Below, piece after piece: positions 24,170-34,970 of a DNA stretch of 64,000 nucleotides. The notes beneath the pieces were generated by a model. That model did no database searches and was not told the DNA's origin. It saw only the letters and a list, made by a program, of their open reading frames with translations. Each line of letters begins with the position of its first letter. Positions within the stretch are counted from its first letter, which is position 1. Both the position numbers and the translations under genes were made by a program. The stretch covers positions 55,549,906-55,613,905 of the forward strand of contig CM035422.1 of the NCBI GenBank assembly GCA_020310875.1, in the 5' to 3' direction. The stretch comes from Ceratopteris richardii (taxonomy: Eukaryota; Streptophyta; Polypodiopsida; Polypodiales; Pteridaceae).

Positions 24170-25925
24170 GAAGTGGTGCCGCAGTGGGCTAAGCCATTGG
24201 TACCAGTGTTGACATACAGACCTAACCACCCAGTAGTAAACACACAGGATAGAGAGGTAGTAAAAGCTCAAAAGTATCACATCATGGCAGGTAGTATGTA
24301 CAAGCACACAAATCAAGGGATCTTGGCCTGTTGTGTGGAAGAGGATGAGTACGCTAAGTGGTTGCAATTGGCACATGTAGGTGCATCAGAGCAACACTAC
24401 TCAAAACAACGAACCCTACAGACCCTGAGGAGACTAGGAGTGCATTGGCCGACTATGGAGGCTGATGTCCAAAAGTTGTGCAAGGAATGCCCAAATCTGC
24501 TGCACTAAACCACCTGTGGAACATGCCACTCTTTATCAAGTGTCCATAGTGCCGGATTGGAGTGAACCATTAGTATCCTTCCTGAGGACGAAAAAATTCC
24601 CTCCAGACATGACTCTGGCTAGGAAAAGGAGTTTAGAACAAGAAGCCCAGGATTACTCACTCATTGGTGATAATCTATACAAACGTGGTAAAGACGGTTA
24701 CCTGAGACTATGTGTCCATGAGAGTGAATATCTCAAGATCTTGGACACTGCTCACCAAGGTGTAGCAGGAGGACACTTTGGACTAGATCGGGTGATCAAG
24801 GCAATATTATTTGCAGGTTTCTGGTGGCCGACCCTTCACATGGATGCACATACCTATGTGAAACGGTGTGATGTTTGTCAGAGAACTCAGTATCCTATAC
24901 GCAAAGATGAGATGCCACTGAAACCTATGATGGGTGGACGTGCATTCTCTAAGTGGGGAATAGACTTTGTAGGCCCTATTAATCCCCCAACCAAGGGTTC
25001 ACATGCTGAATATATCATTGTGGCCACGGATTATCTCACCAAGTGGGTAGAGGTAAAAGCTACGACAAAGAACGATGCTCAGACTACTGCTAAGTTCTTA
25101 TTTGAGAATGTATTCACTAGATACGGGCTACCCATAGAGCTAGTTAGCGATAGAGGCACTCACTTCTTGAATGAAGTTATTGAAAATCTGCTCCAAGAAT
25201 TTTTGGTAGTACATAAGAAGTCTGCCCCCTATCACCCTCAAGCTAATGGCCAGGCTGAGAGCACCAATAAGATCTTATGCAATGTACTGACGAAATTAGT
25301 GAACAATAAACGCTCTGATTGGGACAAACAGCTACACCATGCTGTTTGGGCATACCGACTCGCCTACAAAACGGTACTCCAAGCCACCCCCTTTCAGATG
25401 GCATTTGGCCAAAATGCAGTGCTACCGTTGGACTTCCTAATACCTACACTAAAAGTAGCACAAGAGCATGAATGGACGGGTCATGAACTCTCCTCTAGAC
25501 TTTTCGACCTTGAACGATTAGGAGAAACAAGACTGAGGGTGGCTGCAGGGATATATGCAGCTAAGAAACGACAGAAGGCATACTTTGATGCCCACGTTAA
25601 GGATAAAGGTTTGAAGGCAGGCAACTTAGTTTTAGTCTACACATTGAAGCAACATGCGAGAAAACTGGAGAAGAGAGGCTATGGACCCATGATTATTAAC
25701 AGAATCTCAACAAGTGGAGCAGTGCAACTAGCCACATTAGAAGGCGACATTCTCCCAAGCTACATTAGCGGATGCAGGGTCAAGTTGTATCAGGAACCTC
25801 TCACAGAGGAAATGCTAAGTCGACTCAATACTGCTAAGAAACGCAAAGAAGAAGAAAAGCGAATTCGAGAAGAAGCCCAAGCAGAAGCATTGGAACGCAT
25901 CCGGAGAATGAAGTTGAGAAGATAG
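24170..25925 (+). pseudogene. Element A integrase
   Basis: The H2C2 zinc-binding region lies at about 24370-24500 and is followed by a second such segment (HQGVAGGHFG...CDVCQRTQYP, about 24750-24905). The catalytic core has D in KWGIDFVGP (about 24955), D in VSDRGTHF (about 25147) and E in GQAEST (about 25250). The C-terminal part carries GNLVLVYTLKQHARKLEKR, then a highly charged helix (about 25830-25925). No chromodomain is seen. Two H2C2-like stretches before the core is a noteworthy duplication-like layout, shared with B and C. Confidence 0.93.
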
Positions 25926-25973
25926 AATAGGGAGCAACCTAGGACGGATGCCTATGCAGATCAAGGATATCAC

Positions 25974-27161
25974 GTGGCTATGTGTGAAGTTTCAGGTATC
26001 AGCGCTCAAAGGATAATTGATCGACGTCCTTTTATAACCTTAGAGATAGGACAAAGAAAGGGTGCAAGGACTGTGAGAGCCTTGATTGACTCAGGTGCAG
26101 CCACCAGTGCTCTTAAATTGTCTTACTGTCAAGAATTGAGATTAACTGTCAATCCTATAGAAGCATATCTCATAGGATTGGGAGGTGTGGAAACTCCTTG
26201 CATGGGCGAGGTGGATCTTCCCATCTCCATTCAAGACGAAGTGATGATAGTCAAAGTACTAGTGTGTCAAGATGAGGACCTCACTGAGCCTCTTGTCTTG
26301 GGTCATGACTGGATCTATGATCATGCAGTCAACCTCAACCTAAGAAGTGGACTTCTTCAGGTATGGGTAGATCATAGCCGAATTACAGTTGAATTGGAAA
26401 ATGAGGCACTCAAGGAACTAGGCAAGGCACAAACTCCTGGTCCTTCCAGGGGCGCACATGAAGTTGACAATGCTATTTTTATCCAAAACTGTATGATGCA
26501 GAAAGAGGCTAATCTCAACAACGGAGCCAGGGAGAGGACGGAACTCCCTTCTTTTCCAAAGACCAGAAGGTTGCAACAACCCACGGCAGATCAAATACAG
26601 AAGAAGCAGAACACTACCGATACTAAATGCCAAAAAAAGGAGCAAAGCAGATTGTTTCAGCCATGGAAGCAAGTATGGAGGCGAAAAGGCGAATACCCTG
26701 TTCAGACCAGGCCGACCCCACGGCCAAAACCTCTTATTAGTAGTCAACAACATGACACTAATGAGAAGTCCTTCATTAATTCTTCTGCGAAGGTGAAGTC
26801 TATTTGGGTACCCAAGAAGTCAATGAAGGCCAGCCCACAATCACGACAAATCTGGGTGCCTAAGGCTTGCTTGCGGGCTCAAATAGCTACACCAAGGCCG
26901 CAACCGGTACAACATGTTTCACTCACTCGAACATCTGAGGCCCAGTCTTATGCATCACGCACGGACACATATTCTTCCATGAGCACTAGCAGAATCACTT
27001 GTAAATGGGTCCCTAAAAAGCCTCATCTTCAAGCAGATACCCCTATCAAACTCTTCAGAGTCTCCACAAAATCAAGATCAAAGCCCATCCACTGCATTTG
27101 GCAACCTAAAACTTGTAATAAACCCCCGGACCCCAGTTGTAAATCCATGCCCATCTACTAA
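25974..27161 (+). pseudogene. Element A second protease-like domain with WVPK tail
   Basis: It begins with RRPFITLEIGQRKG and has a second D-S-G-A (ALIDSGAATSA, about 26080-26112), a glycine-rich flap-like GLGGVETPCMGEVDLP, and LVLGHDWIYDHAVNL (about 26290-26335). This is a full retropepsin signature downstream of integrase. After a basic linker there are four W-(V/Q)-P-K motifs (about 26804, 26852, 27005 and 27098). Element B joins the same domain to the integrase C-terminus in one reading frame. The function is unknown; an active protease or a structural remnant are both possible. Confidence 0.8.
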
Positions 27162-27372
27162 CTACGTCACTCTCACACTACATCATTCCACTTAGTTCTT
27201 AGGTCCAACCAATTCCTAACTACACACACAAGCACCGAGCACTTATTAACCTACTAATCTCTCCCGAACCTCATGATAATGTTGTAATGGGGACAAAAAC
27301 GGTTCTAACTTGTCCTTTACAATGTTAACACATGTTTCTATATACTCACAGAATCAGGAGGCAAGAAGTAAC

Positions 27373-30300
27373 ATGGCAGAAGCGACAGGTCCAAGCTCAC
27401 AAGTAGGAATACTTACTGCAAGAATCGATGTGGATAGTCTACCTGTGGATGTGCCACCAACTGAACGACCTGTGGAGCTACAACACCTTCAGCAGATCCT
27501 GGTACCGGATCCACCCACAGGGATCACAGAAAGAGTCCATGCCAATTCTCATTGGTTCAATGGCATGCCAGGTCCATTAGGAGAGGCCAAGTATATATGG
27601 GAGTCTAAGTGCGAGTATGACAGATCATGGGTTCGATTCCAATTTTTTCCAAGGAGTTTGAGACTCTACAGAACACCGAGGATCTCCAGACCATATGGCA
27701 ACGTGCAGGGCTAGCAGAATACTTTGAAGCACCACTACCTAAACCGGATCTCCTCCGATGCTATTATTTGGTCTCCACATTACAAGCTAATGAAGAAAAG
27801 GACAAACCAGGATCATTTGTTCTTCCTTCCTTGCTGGGCAACAACGAGTTAAAGAGGTTTGAACTTACTGTGGAGTTGGTGAGCGCTGCTTTGAATATGC
27901 ACGGCACACATGTACCTTCTGAGAAGGATGCTCTCGTTCCTACTAACATGAAGGATAGGAAACTATTGAAGCTTAAAGACATGGCAGCACTCACACCAAA
28001 CGTGTCCATCCCTCTCCGTATGTGCATGCAACATTTTGCTTTCCCCGGCCAAGACCGCTTCACACAACCACACAAAAGAATCTGGTTCGCTCTCTACTTA
28101 GCGGAGGCAGGTGCGTTACCAATTAAGCTGCCGGTATGGATTATAGATCAATTATATGAAGCAAATAAAAGGTCTTCTAGGAAATTAGTGGTGAACGGTT
28201 GCTGTGCAATCACACGCATTATTTATCGGTGCCTAGCATACGATGTTCCCATTGAACGTGCCTTAACTTGGGCACAATTACAAATGTTTAAGAAGCTCAA
28301 GACGTCCACACATCAATCCAAGTGCATGAGGGGTGCGATCCCTTGTGTCCAGACAAGGGAAGTTTTGACTACTCCTGAAGTATCGCCACGAGGGGAGACC
28401 ACTGTACCTCCCTTTACCATTAGGATACCCAGGTCTGGATCTGAAACTATGACACAAGCTACCCCTTCAGCTCCTCCTGCTCCATCTGAATTTGAATTTG
28501 CTACAACTGGAAATGCTGAAGGAATGGATCCCTAGGACTTCAAAGCATTCTTACAAAGTACACAACTCTCTGATGTAGAGTTTTATTCAGATGCAGAAGA
28601 ACAAGGCACATCTTCACAAAGAAGAAGAAAATCTACAGACGGCCGCCATGTACATTGGAGTGACGCTCAACAAGGTCAACAACAAGGACACCTAGAAGAA
28701 GAAGGAGCATATGAAGAGGAGACCACTGAAGCCCCAGCCTATACAGCAGAACTCCGAAGGCTGTATCAAATTATGGAACGAGTGCGATCGCAACAACTGC
28801 TCACCGAACAGAGCAGTAGAGTACTCATGACTCAGCTGTTGGAAGAAGCAGGAGTTGACTCAGAATATAGTGAAGGTCTCTTATTGATGGCAGAAACATA
28901 TGGGGTAGTAGAAGCAGTGCGGACCGCCATTAGGAGGTCTCCAGTTCAATATGATCCACGAAGATTCCAGACACGACCACGCTCAGGTAAGAATATCCAG
29001 ATCCCCATTACAACGGCAGAAGGGCCAATTATTACATCCAAACCCATCAGGACAACCTCCCAAGCAACAGAAATTGCTAGCCAAGAGCACCCAGTCACCC
29101 ATGAGGAATCCACCGAGCCACTACCACCCACACCCCCACCATCGCCTCCTAGAGCAGAAACCGTGGAAACCACCTCGACCACTCAACCCACCGAACCAAC
29201 CTTCATCTTCCGTACTCCCATCTCTAGTTCAACCCTATTCTCCACCTGTAATAACCCAATCTATGAAGCGACCCCCATCACTACACAATCCACCGAATCG
29301 CTCATAGAGCCTGCCCTAGGACAACCATCCCCCATGCCCTCAGCCATAGGTCATCCTGACCCTAGATCCATATTCATGGGTTTCCCTGCTACCATGCAAC
29401 CCTTCATGCCCTCCTCAACTCTACAACCTCAACCCCCGACCTCCATCTCTCCACTTCTCCAATCCCTCCATAACTTCCTTGCTAGAACTTTTCAACCCAG
29501 GTCTCAACCATTCCCTTTATTTTCAGCTCCCCACCCCACTTCTCATCTATTCACCACTTTCACACACACACCACCTACCATTCCAATGTATATGGTAGAC
29601 CCCACACTCGCACCCACTCCTGAAAGTATGGACATTTCACCACCCACGGCACCTCCCCCTCCCCCCACGCTTCCACCTCCTCCCATTCCCCCTCCACCAA
29701 TTTCACCCACACACACGTCTTCAATAGACACATCATTCACTCTTCCCCTTCCCCAATTCCCTTCCCATGCATCTTCCATTGTAAACACCACCCCCTCATC
29801 TATAGGAAATGCATTGGACACCATGCTAGCTTGTATATCAAACTTAAGGACAGATTACAATCAGCTCCAGCAACAGAATGAACGCCTGCAAGAGCACTCG
29901 GAGACACTACAACACTGCCTTGCTGCACTAGAGGAGGAAAATGCTCGCCTCGACACACAATTCCAAACTCTCCAAGAGGCTCATAGCATATTGGAGGTAC
30001 AGTTACAGAACACAGATCAGGAAGCAATACAAGTGGTAGAAGGTCATCTACGGACACAGCTGGAATGCAATTCAAAACTTCAGCGAAATATGGCCCTACT
30101 CAAGCGACATCTTGGTGCCGCTCATGAAGAGAATCGACGCCTGCACTTACAAAATCAGGAAAACCTAGAAGCAGCTATCGAAAGCACACCTTGGGCACCC
30201 ATCAGCCCATCAAAGTTTCAAGCAGTGACCCCCGACAATATCAAGATCATATTGGAAGACTATGCCATGCTGCTTGAAGCACATGACCTGCTATCAGAGG

Positions 30301-31655
30301 AACTGGGTCAACTGAAGCAGAAACACCAAAAAGAAACAACAGCAGCCTCTCAAACCACCTCCTCTGCGGCTTCACTTCTCACAGACTCAGAGGCCTTAAA
30401 AGATCTCCAGAAACAGGTCACCGAATTGCAAGCACGTCTACTACAATATGAGAGACCACCTTCCCCTCGAGAGGCTCCCACCGACGAAGAAGTAGTACAA
30501 ATTCCTGTGGAACAGACATTTGAAGAAGAATACGACCCACAACCCTTCCCAGGAGGCCAACAAACAGAAGAAGCTCAGGACACATTCGAAGCACCACGGC
30601 CTCCATGGCTACGTCAAGTGGAGGAAATCGGGAGTTCTCATGAAGAGCGCACAGTAGTGCAAAATCAGGCCATGAGGGTCATAGAGGAAACTGTGCTACA
30701 ATCTGCTTACTTCAAGAACCTGTCATCGAGACGCCTTATCCTCTCATCTGAACTCCAATACATGCCTTATTATATTATCCTGGCTGATTATAATGCATAA
30801 ATATAGAGAGTCACGGGTAAGATTCCTACCTTTGCTACCCAATTTCAACCCGAAGACCTTCCTCCAGAGGTGCAAAAAGGCAAAATTCGTCAACCCACCT
30901 GGCGGCAGAAACTTCTAGAGACATATCCAGAAATGCTACGCACATGGAACAACGCGCCTTTACATCTCCTATACAATCCATGCTACGGTCCAGTTCCACG
31001 TCGAAGGTCTTGGAAGGCATTCAATATCAAAGTGCAGAACAACACGCAATGCAAGGAATGGCTAAACTACCCGTACATTGCGCCACCACAGGGACCATCG
31101 TCGGTAGCATACATGATGGGAACAATTCGACATTGGATGCCGCGATTGAAGCCCATGCCAGATGTGGCAGCTCAAATGATGCTTAAGATTTTAGATATGA
31201 TGCAGGTAGTCCTGAAAACCTTTAGAAATGCAGCCGCACCACAGGTACGTCTACCAGGGTTTACCAATGGAAATTATGATTTGGTGTATGACATGAGCAC
31301 CACCCCCAGTATTTGTGTGGCTTACGCCTGGCATGCACGCATCAAATACCTCCCTGCATCTTACAAACAGACCTTCGAAGAAATGTTCAGATCAGGTTTC
31401 AGGGAGTATCACTCGGAGATCTTCGCACCGAAGCCAACACACCTGCTCCATCTCTTTGCTTGTGAACAAGCAATGTACTCTGAGTACTACACCACACCGC
31501 AACCAGAGGTCCCTGGCGCAATAAATTGGGATGCATTGGAAGCTGATCTAGCAAGAGGCTTAAGGATAGGAGAACACAAACTTGCCACCAATGTCATCCA
31601 ATACTATATCGACCACCCGATAGAACAGAGGTCTGTCAGGGGCGACAGACGCTAG
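27373..31655 (+). pseudogene. Element A large 3' additional ORF region (fossil)
   Basis: This is the counterpart of the 1420-aa ORF of element B. It has an N-terminal domain (motifs ANSHWFNGMPG, LPKPDLLRCYYL, QDRFTQPHKRIWF, CCAITRIIYRCLAYDVP), a Pro/Ser/Thr-rich middle, a coiled coil (about 29820-30180) and a conserved C-terminal domain (YNPCYGPVPRRRSWKAF, WHARIKYLP). No signal peptide or membrane segment is evident, so I do not call it env. It is broken in a few places. Confidence 0.75.
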
Positions 31656-31666
31656 GAAGGAGGGCG
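31650..31666 (+). other. Element A polypurine tract
   Basis: The purine-rich run AGGAAGGAGGGCG lies directly before the 3' LTR start TGTTGG at 31667. It primes plus-strand synthesis. Confidence 0.75.
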
Positions 31667-32277
31667 TGTTGGCATACAAGTCAGATGAAGAGCATACTAG
31701 CGCAACGGAGGAGTCATGCACAATACGGCAACAAGGCCCAATCATTTTTTCCATGGACCATTTACAACTCAAGTGATTTTAATCACTACACAAACATTGT
31801 AAATTCCGTTTTTGGTAGAATAGACTCCATTTTGTGCAAGCCGAGGAGTCCTCGAGCTTGAGGAGTATTAGAACTAGCTACATATCAATTTTCATAATTT
31901 GTAGACTCTGTTTGAGCCCTCAAATAGGCTCTAGAACCTAATTTTTAACTAGGCCGGACATTAGGTCTGGACAAGACCAAAGCTAGTTAGAAAACTATAA
32001 AAAGAGCTAGAGAGCTCATTTTTGAGGTTAGATTGTTTGTGAATTGAGCTTATGTAAGAGACTTTTTGACTAATGCAAAGAACTCCATTGTTCCTCTCCT
32101 TGTTCTTGCCTTGTGTGCGCGTGTGTGTGTATGTGTGTGCATGCTTGTGTGCTTCTCACTCACACACTTGTGCCTTCACTTGCTCATAGTCTTCATACTA
32201 GTCCTCACGTCTCCACGGATTGACAATTATGAGGTGAATCTTCTCACGTTGGTACTCACCATTGTGCTAGAGTGACA
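31667..32277 (+). repeat. Element A 3' LTR (611 bp)
   Basis: It matches the 5' LTR (15424-16034) in length, with about 5 substitutions. It is followed by CGGAT (32278-32282), the right copy of the target duplication, after which copia-2 gag resumes. Confidence 0.95.
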
Positions 32278-32282
32278 CGGAT

Positions 32283-33947
32283 GAAGCTTTCTTGGCTAGT
32301 CAGAAGGGCAAAGGAAAATGGAGCTCTTCAACTAGTAGGTAGAAATCTGCTAATTTTGCATATTTGAAGAAGGAAGATAGAGATGAGAAGAAATCAGAAA
32401 AGCATAAATTGTTTTGTAAGTAATGTAAAGGGAATTATCATATCATAAAGAACTGTCCAAAACTGGGTGCTAAAGAGACAAAGAAGAAAGAGGTTGGAAT
32501 GGTTGTTGCAGAGGCCTCTACACCAAAAACAGAGTCTGCTAATCTTGTGCAGGACGAAGAATGGGCGTTTACTACTGTCTACAGTTTTGACCCATCTTCT
32601 CATGAGTAGTCCATGTCTGCAGTAGACTCAGATGTTTGGTATTTTGACAGTGGGGCGACCAAACATATTACCTCGCAGCATAGTTTCTTCTCTTCACTCC
32701 AGCCTGCCCCTACAAGGAATACTATTACATGCGCCAACAACTCCTCTTATCCTGTTATGGGAGTTGGTAAGATCATTTTGAGTACTGTTGATGGTAGTTC
32801 TTTCACTTTGTCAGATGCCTTATTTGTGCCAGGGATCAAGAAGAACCTGTTATCAGTTTTTGCATTAGCCAAGATTGGCTTGGTTGTGAAATTTGTTGAT
32901 GATAGGTGTACAGTTCATGATCTGTCAAATGGCGATGTGATTATTGCTTCTGGCATTTTATGTCGTGGGTTGTATAAGCTCATAGACTATGAAAGATCTA
33001 TAAATGATTTGGCATGTGCAGTAAATGATTCTCACGCTATGTCAGATGCAAAGCTTCGGCATGCATGCTTTGTTCATCTGAATTTTACTAGTTTGCTATG
33101 CCTGCAGAAATCTGAAATGGTGTCCTCTTTGCCCAAACTTGAGGCACCTAGAAGACATGTTTGTGAAGGCTGTATTTTGGGCAAAATGTAGCGTTCGTCC
33201 TTTCCAAAAGATGGTTCAGTTCGGGATATTCAAAAATTGGAGCTTGTACATAGTGATGTCTGTGGTCCTATGCAGACACCTTCTTTTCGGAATTATCTTT
33301 ACTTCGTGACTTTCATCGATGATTTTTCCAGGCATGCATGGGTATATCCATTGAAGGCAAAGTCCGAAGTGCTCATGTGCTTCAAACAGTTTTTGGTTTT
33401 GGCTGAAAATCTGTCAGCATGTAAAATGGGCACCCTCCATTCTGATCGAGGGGGGGAATATATGTCTTCTGATTTTAATGCATTTCTGGCTGAACGTGGG
33501 ATAAAACACCAGTGTACAGTGCCGTATACACCTCAACAGAATGGAGTTGCTGAACGAAAGAACAGGTCACTCATGGAGATGGCGAGGTGTATGGTCAAGA
33601 GTCAGGCTTTACCACAAAGTTTCTGGCTTGAGGCTATCATGTGTGCAACATATGTACTGAATAGGTGCCCCACTAAAGCGTTGCAGTCTATCACTCCATA
33701 TGAGGCTTGGCATGACCATAAGCCATCTGTTGCTCATCTGCGTGTTTTTGATTGTTTGGCATATGCATTAGTGCCTGAACAACATCGCATAAAATTGGAT
33801 GATAAAGCAGTAAAATGTATTTTTGTTGGATACAATTCTAAAAGTAAAGGAAATCGTCTGTATCATCCACAGACTAAACCAATTCTGGTTAGCTGTGATG
33901 TTGTTTTTGTGGAAGATGCTATTTTTTGTGGAGTGATTTCCACATAG
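32283..33947 (+). pseudogene. Copia-2 gag/protease/integrase coding region (fossil)
   Basis: Motifs are as in copia-1. The copia protease D-S-G-A-T lies at about 32645-32660. The integrase triad is D (SDVCGP, about 33252), D (SDRGGEY, about 33440) and E (GVAER, about 33545). The SLYHPQTK-like segment near 33860 closes integrase. The region is broken in a few places. Confidence 0.82.
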
Positions 33948-34012
33948 CTTGGCACTTCCTTATACTGAGTGCCAGCTCCTTGTTCACCGCATCACTCCCA
34001 GGGGGGATTTAT

Positions 34013-34239
34013 TGAGATATTTAGGTAGTGATGTGTGTGAACACACTAGGATCACCGGGGCACTTTTTTCACTCTTTAAGAGGTTTTTTCCCCTCGGCTT
34101 GTATATACGCCTATTGCCCTAATGGGCTACTTATCTTTGTACAGTCTCTAGTAATACATTCAGTATTGTGTGTTGTGCTCCAAGCTTATTCTTCTTCCTG
34201 GTGCTATTCATGTGCTTCTGCAGACGTCTAACTCCAACA
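34013..34239 (+). repeat. Copia-2 3' LTR
   Basis: It probably runs from TGAGATATTTAGG to CTAACTCCAACA, preceded by a GGGGGGATTTA polypurine tract. Positions 34023-34239 match the reverse complement of 12219-12434. The start is uncertain by about 15 bp, since TGATGTGTG at 34028 is an alternative. Confidence 0.78.
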
Positions 34240-34742
34240 TTTTCTTATTCTTTTTCTCCTTCTCTCTTTCTTTCTTCTCTTTATTTCTACTTCTCTCTAT
34301 TTCTTTCTCTCTTTTTTATCTCTTTTCTCTCTCTCTGTCTCTGTCTCTCTCTCTCTCCTTTTGTTGATTGCATGCACAAGAGCGCTTAATATCATATTAT
34401 ACCTCTGCAAACTCTTCTACATCAAGGAAGCGAGACGTGTTGGCTAGAGTACTTACCTCTCAACCAGAGGTCGAGGGATCAAAACCTTCATCGTGCAGCC
34501 CATGGTCAAAGTTGGAATTTGCTTGTGAAAGCCGCCATCTGTGTGGCCTTCATAAAAAGTTCTTTTTTTTCTCTTATTGTTCTACGATTTCCACCACACA
34601 AGGTTGCTCATAGTTCAAGCTCCACGCAAACGTCTCTCCATGGCTGCTCGTATTTCTTTTTTCGAACGATGATGAAGAGGACACATAATTAGTATAAAAA
34701 TCTTTCCACCTGCATCAAGCTCTCCATGGATCTCTCCACCAT
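34240..34742 (-). other. Interior of element F: CT-rich tract and tRNA-like segment
   Basis: Positions 34240-34366 are a TTTTCT/CTCTCTGTCTC low-complexity tract, whose leucine- and serine-rich reading frames are artefacts. The rest has no coding domain. Lying next to the PBS of a minus-strand LTR (34743-34754), it is probably internal sequence of that element. Confidence 0.45.
34432..34492 (+). ncRNA. tRNA-like segment (SINE head or tRNA relic candidate)
   Basis: TGGCTAGAGTACTTA resembles a Pol III A box, and GATCAAAAC (34477-34485) fits the B-box consensus GWTCRANNC. A 5-bp T-stem with 7-base loop can be drawn at 34473-34489 (GAGGG/CCTTC), and a CCTCT/AGAGG stem precedes it. No convincing acceptor stem or intact anticodon arm is seen, so it is not a functional tRNA. 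It could be a SINE head or chance. Confidence 0.35.
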
Positions 34743-34754
34743 GCTCTGATACCA
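34743..34754 (-). other. Element F primer-binding site (tRNA-iMet)
   Basis: GCTCTGATACCA on the plus strand is the complement of TGGTATCAGAGC. It lies 2 bp from the LTR that begins at 34757. Confidence 0.8.
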
Positions 34755-34756
34755 AA

Positions 34757-34970
34757 TGTGAGAAGTGGAGAATGACATGCCTGGGACTCACCTCCCAACC
34801 TATTTATAGCCCTTGCGTAGTCACCATCTAGAGTTCTCTCTAAGGTCCCTCTACTCATCTGGCCATCATGAGTAGGTACCTCGTATGAACTCTCTGGCTT
34901 TTGGCCTTGGCTATCCCCACAGCAAGGAACTTCTCGTTCCTCCAAGTATGTACATCTCTGGACTATAACA
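34757..34970 (-). repeat. Element F 5' LTR (214 bp)
   Basis: It runs from TGTGAGAAGTGG to GGACTATAACA, so on the element strand it starts TGTTATAG and ends CTCACA, next to the PBS. A TATA-like box (GGGCTATAAATAGG on the minus strand) lies at about 34799-34812. No second copy is in the window, so the element is partial. A short copia or TRIM-type element is likely from LTR length and PBS. Confidence 0.7.

Larger units (their letters stand above)
15424..32277 (+). mobile_element. Element A: 16.85-kb Ty3/gypsy element with second protease-like domain and 3' aORF
   Basis: It has two 611-bp LTRs (TGTTGG...GTGACA) flanked by CGGAT, a PBS matching tRNA-Asp and a polypurine tract, and it is inserted in copia-2 gag. 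Parts in order are leader with TCGCGA minisatellite, gag with CCHC knuckles, protease 1, RT-RNase H, integrase, a second protease-like domain and a large additional ORF. No chromodomain is visible after integrase, which suggests the non-chromoviral (Athila/Tat-like) side of plant gypsy; the lineage name is inference. Five LTR differences by eye (0.8%) make it young. The ends are whole, and the coding region is broken by roughly half a dozen to ten interruptions. Confidence 0.95.
32278..34239 (+). mobile_element. Copia-2, right piece (gag end, protease, integrase, 3' LTR)
   Basis: It resumes gag at FLASQKGKGKW and shows a CCHC-like knuckle region (about 32414-32460), the protease motif WYFDSGATKHIT (about 32637-32672), GAG-pre-integrase, and the integrase core with HSDVCGPMQ, HSDRGGEY and QNGVAERKN. 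A GGGGGGATTTA tract and a 3' LTR follow. RT and RNase H are not seen. It is broken. It belongs to the same family as copia-1, roughly 5% different in the LTR. Confidence 0.88.

Noticed and set aside
25830-25925. Chromodomain at the integrase C-terminus
   Set aside because: The region is a charged helix (KKRKEEEKRIREEAQ type) without the aromatic residues of a chromodomain.
34168-34389. Leucine/serine-rich ORFs that look like membrane proteins
   Set aside because: They are translations of a CT-rich low-complexity tract in two frames.
34427-34497. Functional tRNA gene
   Set aside because: No acceptor stem and no acceptable anticodon loop; kept only as a tRNA-like segment.
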